A stretch of 64,000 bases of DNA from Pyxidicoccus trucidator. Lineage in GTDB: Bacteria > Myxococcota > Myxococcia > Myxococcales > Myxococcaceae. Location of the stretch: assembly GCF_010894435.1 (NCBI RefSeq), contig NZ_JAAIXZ010000016.1, positions 1 to 64,000 of the forward strand, given 5' to 3'. The translations under genes were made by a program, and so were the position numbers. A model generated the notes under the pieces. That model had not been told where the DNA came from. It searched no databases and saw only the letters and a program-made list of their open reading frames with translations. Positions 53,609 to 63,615 of the stretch are shown here, piece by piece. Every line of letters starts with the position of its first letter. Positions within the stretch are counted from its first letter, which is position 1.

Positions 53609-55027
53609 ATGCGCCCTTCCCCTCCTACGGATGAAGCCGGAGCCCGGCCAGGCGAGTCGCGTGACGGCTATGCGCGGCGCGTCGGCCTCTTCTCGGGTGT
53701 GATGCTCGTCATCGGCGGCATCATCGGCTCGGGCATCTTCCTCAACCCCGCCATCGTCGCGCAGCGCGTGCACACGCCGGGACTCACCCTGGGCGTGTGG
53801 TTGCTCGGAGGCGGGGTGGCGCTCATCGGGGCCTTCGTCTACGGAGAGCTGGGGCAGCGCATTCCGAAGGCGGGAGGCAGCTACGTCTACCTGCGCGACG
53901 CCTTCGGCCCGCTGCCGGCCTTCCTCAACGCCTGGGGAATGATGCTCATGATTGCCACCGGGGCCATCGCCGCGGTGGCCGTGACGTTCGCCAACTACAC
54001 CCTCGCGCTGACGGGCCTCGGGCCCGACTACCGGTTCCCGCTCGCCGTCGGAGCCATCGTCCTGCTCTCCGGAGTGAACTACTTCGGCGTGCGCCCCGGG
54101 GCACTCACGCAGAACGTCTTCACCGTGCTCAAGCTGGTGGCGCTCGCCGTGCTCGTGGGCGCGGGCCTGTTGATGACCGTGCCCGTTCCCGCGGTGGTGG
54201 AGGCAGTCTCCGCCCCGGAGGCCCCTGACTCCATCGTGCTCGCCATGGGCGCGGCGCTCGTCCCAGTGCTGTTCAGCTACGGCGGGTGGCAGCAGACGAA
54301 CTTCGTGGCCGAGGAGATGGTCAACCCGGAGAGAAACCTGCCACGCGCGCTCCTGCTGGGGGTCATCGGAGTGGTGGCGGTGTACCTGCTGGCGAACCTC
54401 ACCTACCTGCGCACGCTCGGCGCGGCGGGGCTCGCGGCGAGCAGCGCCCCGGCGGCGGACGCGCTCGGCCAGCTCCTGGGCCCCGGCGGGCGCACGTTCA
54501 TCACGGCGGGCGTGGCCCTCTCCACCTTCGGGTTCCTCAACCTCGTCATCCTCGTCTCGCCGCGCGTCTATCAGGCCATGGCCTCGGACGGGCTGTTCTT
54601 CCCCCAGCTCGCCCGGCTGCACCCGCGCTACCGCACGCCCACCACGGCCATCCTCTTCCAGGCCGTCTGGGCCATCCTCCTCACCGGCACGGGGACCTAC
54701 GGAGAGCTGCTCGACTACGTCGTCTTCGCCGACTGGCTCGTCTTCGGCGCCACGGCCGCCACGCTCTTCGTCTATCGCGCCCGCGAGCGGCAGGGGCTCG
54801 TGCCCCGGGTTGCGTACCGGGTGCCCGGCTACCCCGTCACTCCGCTCCTCTTCATCGCGGCGGCGCTGTACGTCGTGCTGGGCTCGGCGGCCTCCAACCC
54901 TCTCAACGCGCTCAAGGGCACGCTGCTGCTCGGTGCGGGCGTGCCCGTGTTCCTGTACTGGCGTCGCCGCAAGGGCGAACGGGCCGAGACCCCGGCAGTG
55001 AGCGTGAAGGCCGTGGGAGAGCCGTAG
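53609..55027 (+). CDS. Amino acid permease (APC superfamily)
   Basis: 472 residues from the ATG at 53609; no strong ribosome-binding sequence. The family signature GGIIGSGIFLNPAIVA lies in the first helix, and about 12 hydrophobic segments follow. Helix 3 region ELGQRIPKAGGSYVYLRDAFG and YGGWQQTNFVAEEMVNPERN are typical of LAT/SteT-like amino-acid exchangers. Inner-membrane transporter for amino acids; specificity unknown. It begins 71 bp after the AraC gene on the same strand and may be read from its own promoter. Confidence 0.9.
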   Translation: MRPSPPTDEAGARPGESRDGYARRVGLFSGVMLVIGGIIGSGIFLNPAIVAQRVHTPGLTLGVWLLGGGVALIGAFVYGELGQRIPKAGGSYVYLRDAFGPLPAFLNAWGMMLMIATGAIAAVAVTFANYTLALTGLGPDYRFPLAVGAIVLLSGVNYFGVRPGALTQNVFTVLKLVALAVLVGAGLLMTVPVPAVVEAVSAPEAPDSIVLAMGAALVPVLFSYGGWQQTNFVAEEMVNPERNLPRALLLGVIGVVAVYLLANLTYLRTLGAAGLAASSAPAADALGQLLGPGGRTFITAGVALSTFGFLNLVILVSPRVYQAMASDGLFFPQLARLHPRYRTPTTAILFQAVWAILLTGTGTYGELLDYVVFADWLVFGATAATLFVYRARERQGLVPRVAYRVPGYPVTPLLFIAAALYVVLGSAASNPLNALKGTLLLGAGVPVFLYWRRRKGERAETPAVSVKAVGEP

Positions 55028-55095
55028 CGCACCAGCCGGACCTGGCACGGGGCGCGATGTCGAAGGGGCCCGCCGTCATCCAGGCCCCGCGTGTT

Positions 55096-56253
55096 TCACG
55101 GCCGGGCCTTCAGCTCGAACCAGCGGGCCTCGTTGTAGAACCCGACCCAGAACCCCTTGCCGTCCGACGGGGCGATGACCGCGTAGGGCGGGTCCTTCAG
55201 CTCCCACGTTCCTCGCAGCGAGCCATCGAAGCCGTACCGCCGGACCCGCCCGACATCCGACCCGCCCGTCTCCGGCGTCACCCGCTCGGCCAGCAGGAAG
55301 CCTTCCCCATCCGCGGTGGGCTCCACGATGGCGGCGCCAATCCAGGACAGGCCCTTGAAGAACACCGCGGCCTCGCCCGTGGCTACGTTCCGGATGTCCA
55401 GCAGGTCGTCCGGCCGGCCGTCCTGCGTCGTCCCCTGGTCGATGCAGGCGAGGTGTCGACCGTCGGGGAAGAACGACACGGACTCGATGTCGCGGCCCGG
55501 AGCGACGTTCATCGTGGAGCGACCGAGCTCGTCCGGCGGCCACGCCTCCAGGCCGTACCGGGCGAGCACCACCTGCCCGCCTCCCTTGTCATCGACGTCC
55601 TGGACGCAGGCGACGAGTAGCTCCGTGCGCGTCTCCACGACGTCACACTTCTCGCGCTCCACTGGGAGTGGCATGGCGACCTGACGGCCCGCCGCCAGAT
55701 CAATGACCTCCAGCTTGTCGAACACCGGGAAGTCCGGCCACGCGTAGATCCTCCCGGTGGTGACGCCCACGTGGACGCGCACGCCGCCGCGCCTTGCGCT
55801 CAGCAGGTAGCTGTCCGGCGGCACCCTGCCCTTCAGCGGGATGCCCTCCTGGCGCTCGAGGTCGAGGACACACGAGGCGGTAACGCTCCGGCCCGCATGG
55901 CCGAACAGGTCGAAGCCCCCCATATTGCTCTGCTTCGAGAACACGACCGCCCGCGTGCCACCGGAGAAGAGCTCGAAGACCTGCGAATAGGAGAGGCTCC
56001 GCTCCGGGATGCAGCCGAAGCGCGCCAGCGGGATGCGCTGCTCCACTTCCCCCTGCCTTCTCACCAGGTCAGTGCCGTGCAGGTAGACCAGCGTGGTCCG
56101 GCCCGCATCCGCCCTCAGCAAGCCATCCGACAGCTTGAGCCTGGGCGCGCAGCCGGCCACCGCGAACAGCAGCAGCAGCGACAGTCCCTCCCTCGCTCCC
56201 GCGCGTGCGAGTCGCCGGAACAGGGAGGAACGAGGCGAGGGAGCTGGACCCAT
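55096..56253 (-). CDS. Hypothetical lipoprotein, beta-propeller-like
   Basis: 385 residues from the ATG at 56253. Signal with lipobox FAVAGC near residue 35. The mature protein is beta-rich with repeated blocks such as PDGRHLACIDQG, DGEGFLLAERV and DGKGFWVGFYNE, spaced like blades of a WD40/beta-propeller-type fold. Several Cys pairs are present. No named family recognised. Probably a surface or periplasmic protein. Convergent with the permease gene and followed on the same strand by the upstream gene at 56344 with 90 bp between. Confidence 0.72.
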   Translation of the reverse strand: MGPAPSPRSSLFRRLARAGAREGLSLLLLFAVAGCAPRLKLSDGLLRADAGRTTLVYLHGTDLVRRQGEVEQRIPLARFGCIPERSLSYSQVFELFSGGTRAVVFSKQSNMGGFDLFGHAGRSVTASCVLDLERQEGIPLKGRVPPDSYLLSARRGGVRVHVGVTTGRIYAWPDFPVFDKLEVIDLAAGRQVAMPLPVEREKCDVVETRTELLVACVQDVDDKGGGQVVLARYGLEAWPPDELGRSTMNVAPGRDIESVSFFPDGRHLACIDQGTTQDGRPDDLLDIRNVATGEAAVFFKGLSWIGAAIVEPTADGEGFLLAERVTPETGGSDVGRVRRYGFDGSLRGTWELKDPPYAVIAPSDGKGFWVGFYNEARWFELKARP

Positions 56254-56343
56254 GTGTCCGAGCCTGGAACGACGGCACGGCCAGGGCAAGAGCCCCACTG
56301 CTCGGTCTCCCATCACGCGGCGGCGCCGCGACGCGTGCCGTGC

Positions 56344-57195
56344 TCAGGGCATGTGGGCGAGAATCGCCAGGGCCAGGATCCAGTCGAGGCCCAGCTCCAC
56401 CATCATGTACGTGGAGCCCAAGCGCGAGCCTCCCACGGCGACGCCCAGATGCCCCAGCGGCCCGGAGAAGAGCTTCATCCCCGCCTCCACTCCGACGTTG
56501 AACCGTGCGCCCCTGGAGTTCAGCTGAGGTCCCGAGAGCAACCGCGCGTAGGGCGCCGCCCAGTCCGACACGAAGTACTGGTAGCCGACGAACCCGTTCA
56601 GGTCCACTCGTGACGAGTATGTGGTCGACACCGTCATGTTCACGCCCACGTTGAGGCGCCGCGCGAGGAACGCCATGGGCTGCACGTTCACGTCCATCGC
56701 GACGCCACTGCCACCCCCCATCCCGAAGCGGTACCCCAGGACGAGCTCCACCACGGACTTGTCGATGGAGAGCGCATCGTCACGCAGGCGGGCCGCGCCC
56801 GCGTCGTCACCTCGCGCCAGCTGGAGGTCCGCCAGGGCGTACGCGCCCTCCTGCATGTTGTCGTCGTAGGACTTGCGCAGCGGCGGCTCCGCTCCGTCCA
56901 GGTCGCCGTGCTCCATCCGCAGCCGGCCTTCCGTCAGACAGGCCCTCGTGTAACCCCGCTGGCAGGCCCGGCCATAGGCCGCCGCTGCTTCTTCCCGTCG
57001 GCCTTCGCCGAGGAGCTGCTGGCCCCAGGCCTCGCAGGCGCTCAGGTCACCGGAGTCGCAGAGCGACGGGAGATCGGGGGGCGCCTCCACGCCCGAAGAG
57101 GAGGTGGTGGCGCAGGCCGCCAGCACACAAGGCAGCAGCGTCACCCACCAGCGTACGGCAAGGAGTGCGCCACGACGGGCCACGGAGGTATCCAT
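56344..57195 (-). CDS. Sel1/TPR-like lipoprotein with beta-barrel-like C-terminus
   Basis: 283 residues from the ATG at 57195. Lipoprotein signal ending VLAAC. Residues about 45-130 are Sel1/TPR-like helices with repeated Cys (LCDSGDLSACEAWGQQLL; AYGRACQRGYTRACL). The C-terminal 140 residues alternate hydrophobic and polar residues with aromatic belts (VGVNMTVSTTYSSRVDLNGF; GYQYFVSDW), resembling outer-membrane beta strands. No defined function. Two-domain arrangement of this kind recurs in myxobacterial lipoproteins. Independent transcription unit on the minus strand. Confidence 0.72.
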   Translation of the reverse strand: MDTSVARRGALLAVRWWVTLLPCVLAACATTSSSGVEAPPDLPSLCDSGDLSACEAWGQQLLGEGRREEAAAAYGRACQRGYTRACLTEGRLRMEHGDLDGAEPPLRKSYDDNMQEGAYALADLQLARGDDAGAARLRDDALSIDKSVVELVLGYRFGMGGGSGVAMDVNVQPMAFLARRLNVGVNMTVSTTYSSRVDLNGFVGYQYFVSDWAAPYARLLSGPQLNSRGARFNVGVEAGMKLFSGPLGHLGVAVGGSRLGSTYMMVELGLDWILALAILAHMP

Positions 57196-57353
57196 TCGCG
57201 GGTATTCAATCACGGCTGACGCCTGGCTGTACTCAAGGTTGTTCACCGCGCTGTGACACGGAAGTCCGGCCAGCGGTCCCACCCTCGGGATGAGTCAGAG
57301 CAGTCTGGTGTATTGAGCCGGCTTTTTTGTTGTTTCCCCCTGAGGAGTCCCCG

Positions 57354-58379
57354 ATGCGTCATCTTGGCTCAGCCCTTCTTGCTGTGAGCATGCTCGCCGG
57401 TTGCGGTGGTGTTGAATCCGAACCGCCCTCCGAGTCCCTCGAGTCCTCCTCCGTCGAGCGCCAGCAGTCGCCGCTCACCACCACGGACGTGGATGTCGCC
57501 CCGGAGTGCCAGGGCATCATCAACTTCGTCAACGGCGCGTCGTTCCAGACGCTGGATGCGTACCTGCCGAGCGACGTCGCCACCAACCTCATCGCCCGGC
57601 GCACGGTGTCGCCGTTCGTGACGCTGGCGGAGGTCTCCGCGGTCTCGGGAGTCGGTCCGGCGCGTCTCGAGCAGCTCGAGGGCGGCGCACGCGCCCAGAG
57701 CTACATCGGCCCCAGCTGCGTCGGCATCATGGACGAGCTCGCGGTCTCCGCCGACGACGCCGCGGCCATCGTGTCGCTGGTCAACAGCGTCCCCGACTCG
57801 GAGCTGCACGACATCCTGCCGGACGCGTGGAATGGGGCCGCGAGCCTCCTCAACCTGCGCCCCTTCTCCTCCGCCCAGGCCATCTCGAACGTGGCGGGGA
57901 TTGGCGAGGTGAGCCTCCGGAACATCCGCAACTCGGCCACGCTGAGCCGCCCCCTGGAGGCCCTCATCGCGGCGGTGAACGCGCTGCCGCAGCCCGACTA
58001 CGGCGCGAAGATGGCCCGCCACTTCGACTGGTGGGAGGTCGTCACGGGCCGCTACTACCGCACCGGCGGGCTGGAGTGCTTCGGGCTCGAGCCGAGCAGC
58101 GTCCCGTATGAAGCGACCGTCCGTCCGTACCTGGCCAACGCCGCCGAGGTACGCGCCGAAGTCGTAAGCACGGTGAACACCGCCAACCGCAGCAACCAGC
58201 TTCCCAGCAGCGTGGTCTCCGCCGGTCTGGCGAACCTCGACGAGCGGATCGCGGGACGCGCGTTCAAGGGCTGCTACTTCAGCTACTCGAACGACCCCTG
58301 GAGCGGACACAACATCGCCATCTTCGTCGACACGGTGAACGGCTTCAGCGTGATGACCGAGACCTACTGGAGCGAGTGA
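57354..58379 (+). CDS. Helix-hairpin-helix lipoprotein, ComEA-like motifs
   Basis: 341 residues from the ATG at 57354 (GAGGAG upstream). Lipobox SMLAGC in the signal peptide. The mature part has repeated helix-hairpin-helix motifs: LAEVSAVSGVGPARLEQL and ISNVAGIGEVSLRNIRN, and a related segment near 57510-57600 (INFVNGASFQTLDAYLPSDVA). HhH motifs usually bind DNA without sequence preference; on a surface-exposed lipoprotein this recalls ComEA-type DNA receptors, but that is only inference. The C-terminal 130 residues are unlike ComEA and are of unknown fold (FDWWEVVTGRYYRTGG). Followed by a strong hairpin. Confidence 0.8.
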   Translation: MRHLGSALLAVSMLAGCGGVESEPPSESLESSSVERQQSPLTTTDVDVAPECQGIINFVNGASFQTLDAYLPSDVATNLIARRTVSPFVTLAEVSAVSGVGPARLEQLEGGARAQSYIGPSCVGIMDELAVSADDAAAIVSLVNSVPDSELHDILPDAWNGAASLLNLRPFSSAQAISNVAGIGEVSLRNIRNSATLSRPLEALIAAVNALPQPDYGAKMARHFDWWEVVTGRYYRTGGLECFGLEPSSVPYEATVRPYLANAAEVRAEVVSTVNTANRSNQLPSSVVSAGLANLDERIAGRAFKGCYFSYSNDPWSGHNIAIFVDTVNGFSVMTETYWSE

Positions 58380-58399
58380 GTCCACCCTCGCCCTGATGA

Positions 58400-58430
58400 A
58401 AGGCCCAGGTTCCTCTCCGACCTGGGCCTT
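58400..58430. terminator. Bidirectional terminator hairpin between convergent genes
   Basis: Perfect 11-bp stem AAGGCCCAGGT / ACCTGGGCCTT with a 9-nt loop. It lies between the HhH lipoprotein (plus) and the small lipoprotein (minus). On the minus strand it is followed by TTTCATC. Sequence strongly resembles the hairpin at 51038-51071. Confidence 0.75.
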
Positions 58431-58484
58431 GAAGCGCGGCGCGACACCCAAGCGGCGCCGGAGGCGCTCGGCGGCCGTCCCGGG

Positions 58485-58844
58485 CTACCCGCAGCAGGAG
58501 TAGGTCGCGGAGACGTCCATCCGGAAGCCATCCAGGCGGCTGGAGCCCAGCGGCTCACACTCGCCCAGGGTGTTCACGACGTTGCACGTGCCCGTCGGAC
58601 ACCGCGACGCCATGCTCGACGCGAGCAGGCTGCGGGCCTGGGTGGCCGCGCTTCCACAGGTGGCGCCCTCGCCATACCGGGTGCTGGTGTACCGCGTCGT
58701 GCCGCAGACCGTGCACACCGCGGCCTCGGAGCTCCCGAGCATCTCCTCCTCGTCCGGCTGGAGGTCTCCCGCGTTGCATGCGCCCAGTCCCAGGGTCGCA
58801 ATCACCAATGCACAGCGCCACATCCAGCTCGGTCGTCGGTTCAT
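58485..58844 (-). CDS. Small Cys-rich lipoprotein
   Basis: 119 residues from the ATG at 58844. Signal peptide with lipobox LGLGAC (Cys23), then an acidic Asp/Glu stretch and a Cys-rich domain (CTVCGTTRYTSTRYG; RCPTGTCNVVNTLGEC; ATYSCCG). Likely disulfide-stabilised and surface-exposed. No family assigned. A TTGATA element (58875-58880 on the minus strand) lies upstream with a poor -10, which if used would give a very short 5' leader. Confidence 0.8.
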   Translation of the reverse strand: MNRRPSWMWRCALVIATLGLGACNAGDLQPDEEEMLGSSEAAVCTVCGTTRYTSTRYGEGATCGSAATQARSLLASSMASRCPTGTCNVVNTLGECEPLGSSRLDGFRMDVSATYSCCG

Positions 58845-58971
58845 CCAGGCAGCGTAGAATCAAATGTAATTCAGTATCAACCCACCCGGTCCCACTGCGC
58901 GGCAGCGCGCAATCGGTAATCACGCAGTCCGGCACCGGAGCGCCTCTGCCGCTAGTAATGGATGCGGGCGC

Positions 58972-59148
58972 TCATGCGAGGACGACCTTCTTGTTGGCGA
59001 TGAGGTCCGTGAAGGCCATGCGCACGCCAATCGAGCGCGCCTGGGTGTTGGCGACGCATGAGCCGTTCGCACCCTTGTAGACCTGCCACGTCGCCCGCGT
59101 GCCGGAGAGGGGCTGCAGGCGCCCGGTGAGGAATTCAGGCTCGGACCT
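58972..59148 (-). pseudogene. Possible 3' remnant of a protein-coding gene
   Basis: An open stretch of 58 codons bounded upstream by a TAG at 59149-59151 encodes protein-like sequence ending TWQVYKGANGSCVANTQARS and FTDLIANKKVVLA. It has no ATG, GTG or TTG start near its beginning. The composition is unlike the Arg/Ala/Gly-rich shadow frames typical of this genome, so it may be the C-terminus of a decayed gene. Parent family not recognised. The rest of the 447-bp gap 58845-59291 shows no gene. Confidence 0.4.
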
Positions 59149-59291
59149 CTATGAGGGCCCGACCCGGACGCCATCTCAGGAATTCGTACCGGCAGGTCCT
59201 GCTTCGTCGATATGCCTCCCGGCGGCACGGCATTCATCGGAGACCGCACTGCCTGAGCACGGCATCCATGCTCGGTACTGAGGGGGACTCC

Positions 59292-61523
59292 ATGTCGATA
59301 CGAACAGCGGCCGCGCCACGCGGCCTCCTGTGCATCTTGTGTGCGCTGTCCTTGTTGGCCAGCGCCTGTGACAAGGGAACGGGAGTCGCTGAAGAGCACG
59401 CCGGGCAGGTGCTCGAAGGCCCCTTCGTTTCGGTGCCGCGCGAGCTGAGCGCCGAGTCGTGGGAGCGCCTGCGCCTGGGCCTCGGCGTGACTCCGGACGC
59501 GCGCCGCGCGGGCGGCGATGGAACGTTCTACCTGGCGCTCCGCAAGGCGGAGTTGGGCAAGCGCTGGTTCATGTCCGTCTACCTGAAGCAGGAAACCCCT
59601 TCGTCCGAGTTCGGCAACGTCCCCAGCGCGCTGGGCGTGCGCGTGGTGTCCTTCCAGGTACAGAACGGCAGGCTGTATGCGTTCGACGTGGATGACACGA
59701 AGGTGCGCACTGACCTCTTCAAGCCCGACGAGGTCATCGAGGCGTGGCCCATCATCACCGACGAGCCCGCCTTCAACCGACTGTCGGGCTCGGAGGACTA
59801 CATCCTCTTCGACCCGGCCGCGGGCCTGGACCGCTTCGTCGGAGTGAACAGCCTGGGGCCAAGCTACGGCCCCAGCTTCGAGGTGGAGCTGGCCTTCGCC
59901 CGGCGCTTCCGGCGGCTGGACACCGGCATGGCCTTCGAGAAGCTCGTCACCGGCCATGCGACGTCCTTCGAGAGCCCGGGCTCCGCCTACCCCTATCGGG
60001 TCACCGCGACGCTCTCCGTCGAGCTGCGGCGCTACCAGGAGGGTGAGGGCTACACGGTGCCACCGGAGCCGCCGCTCGCGTACTACTTCCTCAGCAAGCC
60101 CCGGATCATCCCCAACAGCGGGCTCCACACCGCACAGGTACCCGTGAAGTGGAACGTCCGGCCAGGGATGCAACCCATCACCTGGGTGATCTCCGATACG
60201 CTGGTGAAGCTGCAGCAGGATCCGCGCTACAGCGACTACGACTTCCTCGGCGCGGTGAAGCGGGGCGTGGAGCTATGGAACGAGGCGTTCGGCTTTCCGG
60301 CGCTCTCCGTTCGACTGGCGCAGCCAGGGGAGTCCGCGGGCGACCTGGACCGGAACTTCATCCTCTTCGACCCGGACCGGACCTACTCCGGCGCTTTCGC
60401 GGACCTCCGCTCCAATCCGAACACCGGAGAAATCATCGGTGCCAATGTGTACCTGTCCATCGTCTGGCTGGACGTGGCGGTGTTCATCGGTGGGGCGGCG
60501 CTCGCGACACCCGAGGTGGAGAAGACGCCCGGCACCCGGCTCACGCTGGGGTGGAACGGCATGGCACCCGAGCGGCTGTGCGAGCTGGAAATCCCGAATG
60601 CGCTGGCGGGGCATGAGGAGCACATGTCCGCGCTCACGGATACGCTGCCGCCCATGACACCCAAGGAGCGTGTAGAGCGCATCATCACGAATGTGATGAT
60701 GCACGAGATTGGCCACACGCTCGGCCTGCGCCACAACTTCAAGGGCTCGCTGACGTTCCCCGCTTCCTCGGTGATGGAGTACGCGTACCCGCCGGAGCAG
60801 GCCTACCGTGGTGGAGCGGTGGGACCGTATGACGTGTCCGCCATCCGCTACCTCTACGGACTGTCCTCCAGCCCACCGGAGGAGGCGTTCTGCACGGACG
60901 ACGACACCTCACTGGACGCGGACTGCAACAGGCATGACACCACGGCCAACCCGCTCGAGCTCTTCTACGGGACGATGTATCAGGCACAGCTCCGCGCGGC
61001 GCTGGAGACGGGAGCACGGGCTCCGGACGACGAGAACCTCAACGGCGTGCTGCAGTACGTGCGCTCGGGTCGCTCCAGCCAGGAGAAGCTGCTCGCCTGG
61101 AACATCGCCACCGAGGGACTGCTCGCCCCCATTGCCCCGGAGACCCTGGCGGCCTTCCCCGGCTATGGCGCCAGGGCGGATACCCAGTCCCGGCGCGTCC
61201 TCCAGCGACTGTACCTGGACGACAGGTTCGCCCGGGGCTACTACTTCACGCAGGACCCGCGGCCGAATGCGCTCTTCACGCCGGCCCTGCTGACACAGCT
61301 GCGCGGCAACCTGCTCAACCTGGACGGCGTGCGCAGCCGGGCCACGCGCCGCGTGGCCATCGACATCCTGAAGAAGCTCCAGACCTACGACGCCTATACC
61401 GTGCTGCGCGAGGCGCGCGACGCGGTCGAGGTGTCCCTGCCAGGGCTCTCCGGGCAGGCGCGACTGGACGCGGAGGACCTCGCCAGCCGCCTGCGCCTGG
61501 CCACCTCGCCGTACTTCAACTGA
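59292..61523 (+). CDS. Zinc-dependent metalloprotease lipoprotein (metzincin-like)
   Basis: 743 residues from the ATG at 59292, with GAGGGGG upstream. Lipobox LLASAC (Cys26). The zinc site is HEIGHTLGLRH (His471, Glu472, His475, His481), the extended HExxHxxGxxH-type motif, with a Met-turn candidate at Met495 (SSVMEYAYP). The N-terminal 400 residues are beta-rich and match the region preceding the protease domain in DUF5117/DUF4953-type proteins. The C-terminal 250 residues are helical. Probably an outer-membrane-anchored secreted protease. Transcribed alone and followed by strong hairpins. Confidence 0.9.
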   Translation: MSIRTAAAPRGLLCILCALSLLASACDKGTGVAEEHAGQVLEGPFVSVPRELSAESWERLRLGLGVTPDARRAGGDGTFYLALRKAELGKRWFMSVYLKQETPSSEFGNVPSALGVRVVSFQVQNGRLYAFDVDDTKVRTDLFKPDEVIEAWPIITDEPAFNRLSGSEDYILFDPAAGLDRFVGVNSLGPSYGPSFEVELAFARRFRRLDTGMAFEKLVTGHATSFESPGSAYPYRVTATLSVELRRYQEGEGYTVPPEPPLAYYFLSKPRIIPNSGLHTAQVPVKWNVRPGMQPITWVISDTLVKLQQDPRYSDYDFLGAVKRGVELWNEAFGFPALSVRLAQPGESAGDLDRNFILFDPDRTYSGAFADLRSNPNTGEIIGANVYLSIVWLDVAVFIGGAALATPEVEKTPGTRLTLGWNGMAPERLCELEIPNALAGHEEHMSALTDTLPPMTPKERVERIITNVMMHEIGHTLGLRHNFKGSLTFPASSVMEYAYPPEQAYRGGAVGPYDVSAIRYLYGLSSSPPEEAFCTDDDTSLDADCNRHDTTANPLELFYGTMYQAQLRAALETGARAPDDENLNGVLQYVRSGRSSQEKLLAWNIATEGLLAPIAPETLAAFPGYGARADTQSRRVLQRLYLDDRFARGYYFTQDPRPNALFTPALLTQLRGNLLNLDGVRSRATRRVAIDILKKLQTYDAYTVLREARDAVEVSLPGLSGQARLDAEDLASRLRLATSPYFN

Positions 61524-61544
61524 CGGACTGTCGCGGCCGCTCCT

Positions 61545-61598
61545 GGAGGAAGCCCACGGTGTGACTTCCTCCGGGGGCGGACATGACAACGCCCCCGG
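61545..61598. terminator. Tandem hairpins between convergent genes
   Basis: First stem GGAGGAAG (61545-61552) / CTTCCTCC (61565-61572). Second, perfect 9-bp stem CCGGGGGCG (61571-61579) / CGCCCCCGG (61590-61598). They overlap by two bases, so they are alternative folds or a pair of terminators serving both convergent genes. Confidence 0.65.
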
Positions 61599-61650
61599 GA
61601 GACAGCCCCGGAGGCGTTGATTGCGACGGTGTCCCGCGGTGCTGCCGGAG

Positions 61651-62295
61651 CTACATCGTCGGCATGAAGATCTTCAGCCCGGAACGGCCACCGGCATTCA
61701 GCGTGTTGCGCTCGATGAAGTCGCTCACGGAGGAGCGGCCGTCGCCGGTGGTGATGGCGGTGTGGCCGTAGATGCTGCCCAGGCGCGACGAGGTCTTCTC
61801 CCAGGTGAGGACGAGGCCCGGAATCTTCAGCGCCTCCTCGAGGGACATGTTGACCTGCTTGAACTTGTCCTTCGGCAGGTTGTTGTCAATCTGGTTGCCG
61901 TTGCCCCAGACCTTGAAGCCGAAGGCGTTCTGGATGGCCCGGCTCACGCCGGTGGCGCACAGGCCCTGGCTGTTGTACCCGCCCATGCCCAGCGCCGCCG
62001 CGCGGCCCGCGTTCGCGAGCTTGCGCATCGCGGGAGTCGCGCTGCCAGGGCTCGCGCCATTGCTCCCATTGACCTGCCCGCCGCCCTTCGTGCCGCCGGT
62101 CCCCTTCGTGCCGCCGCCCTTGGAGGGCTCGAAGCTGTCGCTCCGGGAGTGGCCCGGGATGCGCAGGGTCCTTCCCGCGTAGATGAGGTTCGGGTTGGCA
62201 ATCTTGTTGGCGCGCGCCAGCTCGGAGACGCTGGTCTTGAAGCGGGCGGCGAGGCCAGAGAGGGTGTCGCCGGGACGGATGCGGTAGTTGGACAT
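61651..62295 (-). CDS. LysM protein with C-terminal CHAP/NlpC-like cysteine amidase candidate domain
   Basis: 214 residues from the ATG at 62295. Residues 3-47 are a LysM peptidoglycan-binding motif (YRIRPGDTLSGLAARFKTS; IYAGRTLRIP). A Gly/Thr/Lys-rich linker (55-90) follows. Residues about 95-214 carry Cys113 (GLCATGVSRA) and His178 (YGHTAITTGDG), the Cys and His expected of papain-fold CHAP/NlpC-type peptidoglycan amidases. There is no signal peptide or hydrophobic segment. Such a cytoplasmic-start cell-wall enzyme is often an effector delivered by a contact-dependent secretion system, or is exported by a non-classical route. No immunity gene is obvious next to it. Confidence 0.75.
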   Translation of the reverse strand: MSNYRIRPGDTLSGLAARFKTSVSELARANKIANPNLIYAGRTLRIPGHSRSDSFEPSKGGGTKGTGGTKGGGQVNGSNGASPGSATPAMRKLANAGRAAALGMGGYNSQGLCATGVSRAIQNAFGFKVWGNGNQIDNNLPKDKFKQVNMSLEEALKIPGLVLTWEKTSSRLGSIYGHTAITTGDGRSSVSDFIERNTLNAGGRSGLKIFMPTM

Positions 62296-62461
62296 GGGCG
62301 GGGGGTCCCTGAAGAGAGCTTTGACCCATTGTCGCGACGTCCCTTGCGGAGTTGCGCCCGAATTTCCCAATCTCTTGGAATTCCCCCGCGCCCTCGGACG
62401 CAACCCGAGGAATTCCTAGAAAAATCGGGTACATGGGATTCAGCGGGTCATCCCTGGCCCC

Positions 62462-63604
<1,143 letters not shown>

Positions 63605-63615
63605 GTCCGGTCGCC

